From AC-32 sp963821495 (GTDB taxonomy: Bacteria; Actinomycetota; Thermoleophilia; Gaiellales; Gaiellaceae): a stretch of 64,000 nt of DNA. The notes under the pieces are model-generated. The model did not search any database. It saw only the letters and a list, made by a program, of their open reading frames with translations, and had not been told where the DNA came from. Below, piece by piece: positions 23,710-30,667 of this stretch (the stretch's first letter is position 1; each line of letters begins with the position of its first letter). The stretch lies in contig CAWGEA010000001.1 in assembly GCA_963821495.1 (NCBI GenBank), forward strand, positions 248,001-312,000, written 5' to 3'. Both the position numbers and the translations under genes were made by a program.

Positions 23710-24952
23710 GCTGGCGCTCCGCCTCCGGCGCGTCGAGCTCGAACGCGCGGTGCAGCACGACCACGGCCTCGTCGACCTGGTCGGTGCGGACGTGGCAGGC
23801 GATCTTGATCGGCGAGGTCGTCACGACCTCGGGCTCGATCCCGGCCTGCGCGAGCGTCTCGAACGCCTTCGCGGCGACGCCCGGATGGCTCTTCATCCCG
23901 GCGCCGATCACGCTGACCTTGCCGAGGTCGTCGCGCGAGCTCCAGTCGACCGAGAGGCCGTCCAGGATCTCGGCGGCCGCATCGCGATCCTCCGCGGGGG
24001 CCGAGAACACGATCTCGGGCCCCGTCTGCACGATCGTGTCCACGTTCACGCCCGCGTCGGCGAGCGCCGAGAACAGCCGCGAGGCCGTCGTCCCCTCGAC
24101 GCGGTAGAGGGTCTCCTCGCGCGTGTGCGTGACTCCGGAGATGAGGGCCTTCTCGAGCATCCGATCGTCCTCCTCGCGAATCCAGGTCCCGTCCTCGGAC
24201 GAGAACGCGGAGCGGACGTGCAGCTTGACGTCGTGGTTCCGCGCGACCTCGACCGAGCGTACCTGCAGCACCCTCGCGCCCGACGCGGCCAGCTCGAGCA
24301 TCTCCTCGTAGCTGACCGCGTGCAGCTTGCGAGCGCTCGGGACGAGGCGCGGATCGGCGGTGAAGACCCCTTCCACGTCCGTGTAGATCTCGCAGACCTG
24401 CGCGCCCAGTGCGGCGGCCAGCGCGACGGCGGTCGTGTCGGAGCCGCCGCGGCCGAGCGTCGTGATGTCGTAGTCGGTCGAGACACCCTGGAAGCCGGCG
24501 ACGAGCACGATCTTGTCCTGGTCGAGCGCCTCGTGGATGCGGCGCGCTCGAACGTCGACGATCTTGGCCCGGCCGTGAACCGTGTCGGTGACGATCCCCG
24601 CCTGCGAGCCCGTGAGCGAGATCGCCTCGGCGCCGAGGTCGTGGATCGCCATCGCCGCCAGCGCGCAGGAGATCCGCTCGCCGACGGAGATCAGCATGTC
24701 GAGCTCCCGCGGCTTCGGGCGCGGCGAGACCTCGTAGGCGAGGCGGACGAGATCGTCGGTGGTGTCGCCCATCGCCGAGAGCACCGCGACCACGCGGTTC
24801 CCGGCCGCGCGCGCCTCGACGAGCCGGCACGCCACGTCCTTCAGCTTCTCGGGGTCGGCGACGGAGGTGCCGCCGAACTTCATCACGAGCGTGCCGAGGC
24901 TCGGCTCCGCTGCAGCGAGGTCGGGAAGCGGCTCGAACTGGGTCGTCGTCAC
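23702..24952 (-). CDS. lysC: Aspartate kinase
   Basis: This 416-residue enzyme phosphorylates aspartate, the first step to lysine, threonine and methionine. The kinase opens MKFGGTSVADPEKLKDVA and has GFQGVSTDYDITTLGRGGSD and the EIYTDVEGVFTADPR signature. Two ACT domains follow (from about residue 260; SALADAGVNVDTIVQ and KVSVIGAGMKSHPGVAAKAF) and normally carry feedback inhibition by lysine and/or threonine. The ACT-only layout without a homoserine dehydrogenase is the usual actinobacterial form. The start is GTG 24952; recR lies 16 bases upstream on the same strand. Confidence 0.94.
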   Translation of the reverse strand: MTTTQFEPLPDLAAAEPSLGTLVMKFGGTSVADPEKLKDVACRLVEARAAGNRVVAVLSAMGDTTDDLVRLAYEVSPRPKPRELDMLISVGERISCALAAMAIHDLGAEAISLTGSQAGIVTDTVHGRAKIVDVRARRIHEALDQDKIVLVAGFQGVSTDYDITTLGRGGSDTTAVALAAALGAQVCEIYTDVEGVFTADPRLVPSARKLHAVSYEEMLELAASGARVLQVRSVEVARNHDVKLHVRSAFSSEDGTWIREEDDRMLEKALISGVTHTREETLYRVEGTTASRLFSALADAGVNVDTIVQTGPEIVFSAPAEDRDAAAEILDGLSVDWSSRDDLGKVSVIGAGMKSHPGVAAKAFETLAQAGIEPEVVTTSPIKIACHVRTDQVDEAVVVLHRAFELDAPEAERQHA

Positions 24953-24968
24953 GGCGGACAGTCTAGGT

Positions 24969-25559
24969 TCACATTTCCCGGCGCCCGCTCAGCGCCCTGC
25001 CGAGCGTCACCTCGTCGGCGTACTCGAGGTCGGCGCCGACGGGGAGGCCGCTCGCGAGGCGGGTCACACGCACGCGGCCGCGCAGGCGGTCGGCCAGATA
25101 TGCGGCGGTCGCCTCGCCGGTCATGTTCGGGTTGGTCGCGAGCACGACCTCCTCGACCCCGTTCCGCTCGACGCGGCCGAGCAGCTCGTCGATGCGCAGG
25201 TGCTCGGGCTCGACGCCGTCGAGGGGCGAGAGCGAGCCGCCGAGCACGTGGTAGAGGCCGCGGTACTCGTGCGTGCGCTCGACCGAGATGAGGTCGGCCG
25301 GCTGCTCGACCACGCAGACGATCGTGTGGTCGCGCCGAGCGTCGCGGCAGATCTCGCAGATCTCCTCCTCGGTCAGGTTCCCGCACTCGCGGCAGAAGCG
25401 GACGCGCTCCTTGACCTCCTCGAGCGCGTGGGCGAGCGCGAGCGCCTCTTCCTTAGGGACGCGCAGCAGATGGAACGCGAGCCGCTGCGCCGTCCGCTGG
25501 CCGACCCCGGGTAGGCGCGTCAGCTGGGCGACGAGGTTCTCGACCGACGGGCTGAACAC
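24969..25559 (-). CDS. recR: Recombination protein RecR
   Basis: This 196-residue RecFOR-pathway protein helps load RecA at gaps. The helix-hairpin-helix LTRLPGVGQRTAQRLAFHLL is followed by the Cys4 zinc finger CRECGNLTEEEICEIC and the Toprim domain (VVEQPADLISVERTHEYRGLYHVLGG, ATNPNMTGEATAAYLADRL). Length and domain order match the family. In many bacteria recR follows dnaX-ybaB. Here two genes (DUF4232, antiporter) and a cNMP protein separate them, so the ancestral cluster seems interrupted. Confidence 0.95.
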   Translation of the reverse strand: MFSPSVENLVAQLTRLPGVGQRTAQRLAFHLLRVPKEEALALAHALEEVKERVRFCRECGNLTEEEICEICRDARRDHTIVCVVEQPADLISVERTHEYRGLYHVLGGSLSPLDGVEPEHLRIDELLGRVERNGVEEVVLATNPNMTGEATAAYLADRLRGRVRVTRLASGLPVGADLEYADEVTLGRALSGRREM

Positions 25560-25586
25560 GGGCCCATTGTGCCTCGGAGGGTCGGA

Positions 25587-26573
25587 CTAGCCGTGGACGA
25601 TTCGGATCGCGCCGCCGCCGAACGGGCCCGTCGCAGTGTCGAGGCTCCAGCCGAACTTCGCGAAGCCGCTGGCGCGCGGCGGCACCACGAGCCGCATCGC
25701 GTAGCGGACGTGAGCGTGCGGAGCGATCGACCGCACCGCGTCGCAGTTCAGCCGGAACGACCGGTGGACGGCGGCGCGCGGTGTGTAGAGGCTCTGCGTG
25801 TAGCCCGGGCAACGAGCGAGGGAGACGGTTCGGCCGGTCGGGTTCCGCAGGGTCACGGTGTAGCGAAGCGTCGTCCCGGCCCGCACCGCGCTCGGCAGGT
25901 ACACGCGTGCGCGCAGCGTCCCGGGGTCACCCGGTCGCGTCCGCGGCTGCGAGTAGCGCGCAGGAAGCCCGAACGCGCTCATGTCGAGGAAGCAGTCCTT
26001 GGCGAGCGTGGCCGCGCCGCCGGCCACCGTCCCCCCGTGCGGAAGCGTGAAGGCGAGGTTGCGGTAGCGCACCGGGCTCGGCCGTTCGCAACGGCAGCCA
26101 CAGTCGCTCGTGCCGAAGTCCAGGAAGACGTGTCCTCCGGGGTCGATGTCCGACGCGACGAGCCGGCCGAAGTACGTGCCGCCCCGCAACGGCCGCAGGA
26201 CGACTCGCCCGCCTCCGGGCGCTACCGCCGTGATCCGCGGGTAACCGCGCAGGAGGCACGCCCGCGAGCCGGTGTTCGTGAAGACGAGCTCCTGGAGGAG
26301 GTTGCCCGCACCGACCCCGTTCCGACCCTGGCTGACCCGGAGCTGGGGCGCTCGGCAGGGTCCAGCGGAGGTCGGGTAGCGCACGAGCGTCGGCTGTGGG
26401 GCGACGTAGAGCGGCAGCGGCCGGTCGACCCACGGCACGATCCCGGTCGCCGCTCGCTGCGCGACCGGAGCGGAGGCGCAGCCGCACGCCACAACGGGAA
26501 GGGCGAGGAGAAGCGCCGCTGTGCGGGAAGAACGCGTGCGTCCTCTCTTACCACCGCGCGACCACGCCTGCAA
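25587..26573 (-). CDS. Secreted lipoprotein with DUF4232 domain
   Basis: This is a 328-residue exported protein. The N-terminus has Arg residues, a hydrophobic stretch and a lipobox-like end (LLLALPVVACGC). The first half shows the DUF4232 pattern common in actinobacterial lipoproteins: paired Cys, LQELVFTNTGSRACLLRGYP and a PGGHVFLDFGTSDCGC strand. The second half (RYTVTLRNPTGRTVSLARCPGYTQSLY) is another beta-sandwich. No catalytic residues are seen. The only usable start is TTG 26573, so the exact start is uncertain. The divergent antiporter gene begins 10 bases away. Confidence 0.72.
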   Translation of the reverse strand: MQAWSRGGKRGRTRSSRTAALLLALPVVACGCASAPVAQRAATGIVPWVDRPLPLYVAPQPTLVRYPTSAGPCRAPQLRVSQGRNGVGAGNLLQELVFTNTGSRACLLRGYPRITAVAPGGGRVVLRPLRGGTYFGRLVASDIDPGGHVFLDFGTSDCGCRCERPSPVRYRNLAFTLPHGGTVAGGAATLAKDCFLDMSAFGLPARYSQPRTRPGDPGTLRARVYLPSAVRAGTTLRYTVTLRNPTGRTVSLARCPGYTQSLYTPRAAVHRSFRLNCDAVRSIAPHAHVRYAMRLVVPPRASGFAKFGWSLDTATGPFGGGAIRIVHG

Positions 26574-26583
26574 CGATCGTCAC

Positions 26584-27648
26584 ATGTTCCAAGGCCTCGC
26601 ACTTCCCTGGCTCGTGCTCCTCTTCGCCGCCGGTGCGGTCGCCGTCTGGGTGGCGGGCATCGAGCTCTCCGACGCGAGCGACGTCCTCTCCTCGCGCCTG
26701 GGGCTCGGCGAGGCGCTCGGCGGCCTGATCCTGCTCGCGATCGCCACGAACCTCCCGGAGATCGCGATCACGGTCACCGCGGCGGCGAGCAACAACCTCG
26801 GGATCGCAATCGGGAACATCCTCGGCGGGATCGCGATCCAGACCGTCGTGCTCGCCGTGCTGGACGGCTTCGGCGTCCGCGACTCGCCGCTGACCTACCG
26901 CGCCGCCTCGCTCGTGCTCGCGATCGAGGGCGCGATCGTGATCGCGATGCTCGTCATCACCGTCATGGGCACGCGGCTCACGCCCGACGCGATCTGGGGC
27001 CGGATGACGCCCGCGGGCGTGGGGCTGCTGGTGGTGTGGCTCGCCGGGCTCTGGCTGGTCGCTCGGGCCCGCAGCGGCCTGCCGTGGCACGAGTCGGGCA
27101 ACCCGCCCGACGGACAGGAGGGCCCGCGCGGGATGGCGCACTCTGTGAAGGACAAGCAGCGGACGGAGCGCGGCCATTCGACGACGCGCGTCGCGCTCGG
27201 CTTCTCGCTCGCGGCGCTCGTCACGCTGGCCGGGGGCGTCGTGCTCGAGGAGAGCGGCAGCGGCCTCGCCGGCCACATCGGGCTCAGCGGCGTCCTCTTC
27301 GGCGCGACCTTCCTCGCCGCGGCGACCGCCCTGCCCGAGGTCTCGACCGGGCTCGCGTCGCTGAAGCTCGGCGACTACCAGCTCGCGGTTTCCGACATCT
27401 TCGGCGGGAACGCCTTCCTGCCGGTGCTGTTCCTGCTCGCGACGCTCGTCTCGGGGGAGGCTGTGCTCCCGCAGGCCAAGAACAGCGACGTCTACCTGAC
27501 GGCGCTCGGCGCGCTGCTGACCGTCGTCTACATCTGCGGGCTGCTCTTCCGGCCGCAGCGCCAGTGGCTACGGCTGGGGCCGGACTCGATCCTCGTGATC
27601 CTGCTCTACGCGCTCGGGATCGTCGGCCTGGTGGCCGTCACCCACTAG
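26584..27648 (+). CDS. CaCA-family cation antiporter (Na+/Ca2+ or H+/Ca2+ exchanger)
   Basis: This 354-residue integral membrane protein starts at ATG 26584. The two inverted alpha repeats are GGLILLAIATNLPEIAITVT with SNNLGIAIGNILGG, and FGATFLAAATALPEVSTGLA with LAVSDIFGGNAFLP. Each has the acidic Glu and Asn/Gly residues that bind Ca2+ in CaCA exchangers. About ten hydrophobic segments and a charged cytoplasmic loop (about residues 160-200) between the halves fit the family. Ion and coupling ion are unknown. The 3' end shares CTAG with the convergent gene. Confidence 0.88.
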   Translation: MFQGLALPWLVLLFAAGAVAVWVAGIELSDASDVLSSRLGLGEALGGLILLAIATNLPEIAITVTAAASNNLGIAIGNILGGIAIQTVVLAVLDGFGVRDSPLTYRAASLVLAIEGAIVIAMLVITVMGTRLTPDAIWGRMTPAGVGLLVVWLAGLWLVARARSGLPWHESGNPPDGQEGPRGMAHSVKDKQRTERGHSTTRVALGFSLAALVTLAGGVVLEESGSGLAGHIGLSGVLFGATFLAAATALPEVSTGLASLKLGDYQLAVSDIFGGNAFLPVLFLLATLVSGEAVLPQAKNSDVYLTALGALLTVVYICGLLFRPQRQWLRLGPDSILVILLYALGIVGLVAVTH

Positions 27649-28064
27649 TCGTCGGCGACGCCCGCGTTCTCGGCCAGGCGGCCGAGGGCGACCTCGATCA
27701 GCGAGGCGGCCACGTCCGGGTGGGTCGCGACGAGGCCGCGGAAGCTCGCGCGGTCGAGCGCGAGGCAGCGCAGCGGCGTCTTCGCCCGGACGCGCGCCGT
27801 GCGGATCGCGTCGGGCTTCATCAGCGCCAGCTCGCCGAAGAACTGGCCGGGGCCGAGCTCGACCTGCTCGCGCCTCGTCTCGACCACCGCGGTGCCCTCG
27901 GCGATGAAGAACATCCCGGTGCCCGCCGCGCCGGGTTGGACGAGCAGCTGACCGGCCGGCACCTCGACCTCGTTCGCGGCTTCGGCGATCGCGGCGAGAT
28001 CCTCGTCGGCGAGCCCGACGAAGAGCGGCACGCGGCGGAGGGCGTCGACGCGGTCGCCGGTCAC
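27645..28064 (-). CDS. Cyclic-nucleotide-binding-domain protein
   Basis: This 139-residue single-domain protein opens RVDALRRVPLFVGLADEDLAAIAEAAN. It has the beta-roll with the phosphate-binding cassette PGQFFGELALMKPDAIRTARVRA, where Glu and Arg contact cAMP or cGMP in CRP-like proteins. No DNA-binding or effector domain is attached, so it may act by binding partners or may use another ligand. Its GTG start overlaps the ybaB stop (GTGA), placing it last in the dnaX-ybaB operon. Confidence 0.85.
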   Translation of the reverse strand: MTGDRVDALRRVPLFVGLADEDLAAIAEAANEVEVPAGQLLVQPGAAGTGMFFIAEGTAVVETRREQVELGPGQFFGELALMKPDAIRTARVRAKTPLRCLALDRASFRGLVATHPDVAASLIEVALGRLAENAGVADD

Positions 28065-28381
28065 AGGCCGGGGAGCCCCAGCCCGTGCAGGCCGCCGAGC
28101 GCGGGGCCGAGCTTTGCCTCCATCAGGCTCTGCGACGAGCGCAGTGCCTCGTTCACCGCGGCGACGACCATGTCGGCCAGCATCTCCGGGTCGTCCGGGT
28201 CGATCGCCTTCGGGTCGATCTGGATCTCCTTGATCTCGCCTCCGCCCGTCGCGGTGACGGTGACCATCCCGCCGCCCGCGGTCGCCTGGACGGTCTCGTC
28301 CTTGAGCTCTTCCTGGGCCTGCTGCATCTGGGCCTGCATCTCCTGGACCTGCTGCATCATCTTGTTCAAGTCCATGCTCAT
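28061..28381 (-). CDS. ybaB: YbaB/EbfC nucleoid-associated protein
   Basis: This 106-residue DNA-binding protein opens MSMDLNKMMQQVQEMQAQMQ (an amphipathic helix), then has TAGGGMVTVTATGGGEIKEI and IDPDDPEMLADMVVAAVNEAL, the standard YbaB sequence. It forms dimers that coat DNA. It overlaps dnaX by four bases (ATGA), which matches the conserved dnaX-ybaB order in many bacteria. Confidence 0.94.
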   Translation of the reverse strand: MSMDLNKMMQQVQEMQAQMQQAQEELKDETVQATAGGGMVTVTATGGGEIKEIQIDPKAIDPDDPEMLADMVVAAVNEALRSSQSLMEAKLGPALGGLHGLGLPGL

Positions 28382-29971
28382 TCTTCGCTCACCTCGCGCG
28401 CGTCGAAGGTTCCCTTCATCAGCTCGATGATCTCCTCCTCGCTCACCGGGTCGTCGGGAGCGGGCTCGGCCTCGCCGCCGTTCTCGCCCACCTCGAAGGC
28501 GAGCTCGAGGTGGCGGCCGGTCACCTCGTAGAGCGCCTCGGCGAGCAGGGTCGCGTTCTTCGGCTCCTCCGCGAGCTGCCGGTGGAACGAGGCGGCGCTC
28601 GGGAACTCGACGGTCAGCGTGTCGCCGGCCAGGTCCTTCGGGTGCGCCTCGCGCAGCACCGACGCGGTCGGGATCGACTTCTCCTCGACGGCCGGCAGGA
28701 TCGTGCGCTGCCAGGCCTCCTGCAGCTGCTCGAGCTCGAGCGACGGCGCCTCGGCCGAATCGCCGGAGCTCGCTGCGACCGCCGGCGCGGGGGCCGTCAC
28801 GGCCTCGGGCGCGGGCGCCTGGCCGCCGGCATGGGCGCCGCGCTCCAGCAGCTCGAGGCGGTGCGCGGTCGACTCGCGCGAGAGATCGGCGGCCGGCCGC
28901 GTCACCTTCACCAGCGCCAGCTCCAGCGGCAGCCGTGGGTCGCCGCCCTGGCGCATGTCGTCGACGGCCACGGCCAGCAGGTCGCAGAGCCGCAGCACGG
29001 TCGCCTCGCCGAGCTGGTTCGCCTGCTCGCGCAGCCGCTCGCGTGTCTCCTCGGTCACGGGCAGCGACTCGGGAACCTCGCCCATGTGCTGGACGAGCAG
29101 CAGGTGGCGCAGGTGCTCGAGCAGGTCGGTCACGAGCCGCCCGAGGTCCTGGCCCTGCTCGGAGAGCTCCTCGACGAAGGTGAGCGCGCCAGCCGTGTCG
29201 CGGTCGACCACGAGGTCGCAGAGGCGGAAGAGCGCCTCTTCCTCGACGGCGCCGAGGAGCTGCAGCACCGCCTGCACCGTGACCTGCTTCTCGGTGGCGG
29301 CCGCGAGCTGGTCAAGGGTCGAGACGGCGTCGCGGTAGGCGCCGCGCGCAGCCCGCGCGATCAGCGAGAGCGCCGCGTCCGGGGCTTCGATCCCCTCGCC
29401 TTCGGCCACCCGCCGCAGCACCTGTACGAGCTCGGGTAGCCGCGGCCGCGAGAAGGCGAACGTCTGGCAGCGCGACCGGACGGTCGGCAGCATCTTCCCG
29501 AGGTCGGTCGTGCAGAAGACGAAGACGAGGTGGGGTGGAGGCTCCTCGATCAGCTTCAGCAGCGCGTTGAAGGCGGCGTCCGTGAGCTGGTGCGCCTCGT
29601 CGAGGATGTAGACCTTGTGGCGGCCCTCGACCGGCTGCAGCACGACGCGCTCGCGGATCTCGCGGATGTCGTCGATCCCGCGCTGCGAGGCCGCGTCCAT
29701 CTCGATCACGTCGAGCGAGGTGCCGTCGGCGATCGCGCGGCAGGCGTGGCACGTCTTGTCGGGGTGTCGGCGTCGGCCCCTGCTCGCAGTTCAGCGCCTT
29801 GGCGAGGATGCGCGCGAGCGAGGTCTTGCCGGTGCCGCGCGGGCCGGCGAAGAGGTAGGCCTGCCGGATCTGACCGTGCGCGATCGCGTTCCGCAGCGTG
29901 CGGGTGACCGCCTCCTGCCCGACGACCTCGTCGAAGTCCTGCGGGCGGTACTTGCGGTACAGGGCGGCCAC
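28378..29971 (-). CDS. dnaX: DNA polymerase III subunit gamma/tau, with an apparent +1 frameshift
   Basis: The N-terminal part (GTG 29971, ALYRKYRPQDFDEVVGQEAV, Walker A AGPRGTGKTSLAR) and the rest (IEMDAASQRGIDDIREIRER, DEAHQLT, TVRSRCQTF) lie in two frames. They join if one base is removed from the G-run at 29761-29764. The junction then reads NCEQGPTPTP-DKTCHACRAIADG, normal DnaX apart from an Asp where E. coli has one zinc-binding Cys. Total length with one extra base is 530 codons. Domain III and a tau-type tail follow. The gene should be essential, so sequence error is likely. The site is not the classical gamma/tau slippery site, which is far more C-terminal. Confidence 0.9.
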
Positions 29972-30016
29972 GGAGCGACTCTACCGAAGGGTGCGACCGC
30001 CAACCGCGGCCGCGCG

Positions 30017-30205
30017 CTACGCGGCCGCGCGGCCGGTTTCGTGCAAGCGCCGCTCGATCCAGGCGTGGGCGAGCCGCCACTGCAGACCGACGAGCTCGAG
30101 GCGATTCTGCTCGAGCTCCACTCGGTCGGCGCCTCGCACGCGCATGGCCTGGCGCTCCACCGCGCACGCGCGGATCGCGGCCTCGAGCTCCTCGACCCTA
30201 GGCAT
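30017..30205 (-). CDS. Small helical protein upstream of dnaX
   Basis: This 62-residue, probably coiled-coil protein starts at ATG 30205 (MPRVEELEAAIRACAVERQA). It is rich in Glu, Arg and Leu with heptad-like spacing (RVELEQNRLELVGLQWRLAHAWIERR). It overlaps the stop of the 80-residue gene by 8 bases, and dnaX starts 45 bases downstream. I recognise no named family. The overlap, helical composition and place in the dnaX operon support it as a real gene. Confidence 0.6.
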   Translation of the reverse strand: MPRVEELEAAIRACAVERQAMRVRGADRVELEQNRLELVGLQWRLAHAWIERRLHETGRAAA

Positions 30206-30440
30206 CGGCGAGCGACGGCGCCTTCGCGCCGCGCGCATAGGCGTACGGGTGGCGGAACGCGTCGAGCGCGTCCGCGCCGGCCACCTCCACCTCGAACGCC
30301 TCACCCGTGAGCTCGTCGTGAACGGCAAGCGTCACGGCCGACTTGTGGCCACACCAGTAGAGGACGACCTCGAGCCCGGACGTGGCCCGTCGGCTGAGCT
30401 CTCGCCTCCTCGGCCTGGCTTCGGGTTGTCGCCGCTGCAC
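30198..30440 (-). CDS. Small beta-rich protein between SRP RNA and dnaX
   Basis: This 80-residue ORF is best started at GTG 30440, which has GGAGG 8 bases upstream. After a basic leader (about 25 residues) it reads VVLYWCGHKSAVTLAVHDEL and TGEAFEVEVAGADALDAFRH. This resembles a small soluble domain with one conserved-looking Cys-Gly-His. Its end overlaps the next gene. It could be first in the mRNA after the SRP RNA terminator. The family is unknown to me. Confidence 0.6.
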   Translation of the reverse strand: MQRRQPEARPRRRELSRRATSGLEVVLYWCGHKSAVTLAVHDELTGEAFEVEVAGADALDAFRHPYAYARGAKAPSLADA

Positions 30441-30545
30441 CTCACGCCTCCGCGCTGGAGATCGGGCGCGATCAACGGTAAAGGTCGCCACCCCAAGCCC
30501 GGACCAAGCCACGGCAAAGCCTTCGTCCGGGTCAGGTCAAGAGTC

Positions 30546-30559
30546 GGCGCAGAGGCGCC
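30546..30559 (-). terminator. Short hairpin at the 3' end of the SRP RNA gene
   Basis: A 5-bp GC stem (GGCGC/GCGCC) with a 4-base loop lies 5 bases after the predicted 3' end of the SRP RNA on the minus strand. It is small and has no T-run, so it is a weak terminator call made mainly from position. Confidence 0.35.
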
Positions 30560-30564
30560 GCGGC

Positions 30565-30667
30565 CTCGGGCCGGGCGCACCGTGCGCCTGAGAGGGATTG
30601 CTTAGCGCTGCTTCCTCCCGGATCTGACGCGGTTCGCAAGCTCCCACCGCACGGGTCCCGGCCCGAG
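30565..30667 (-). ncRNA. ffs: Small bacterial SRP RNA (4.5S-like)
   Basis: On the minus strand the hallmark apical domain reads GCGTCAGATCCGGGAGGAAG followed by CAGCG, matching the SRP domain IV symmetric and asymmetric loops (family form GTCAGGTCCGGAAGGAAGCAG). The flanks close a long stem: 11 bp between 30657-30667 and 30565-30575, then a further cgtgcg/cgcacg pairing inside. Length is about 103 nt. No Alu domain is present, so it is the short type that binds Ffh only. Its location just upstream of dnaX-ybaB is the same as in Bacillus and many actinobacteria. Confidence 0.88.

Noticed and set aside
29755..29770. Programmed ribosomal frameshift making short and long DnaX
   Set aside because: The known site lies after the ATPase core; this one is near codon 70 with no slippery heptamer, and a truncated product would lack the ATPase. 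A simple insertion or error explains it better.
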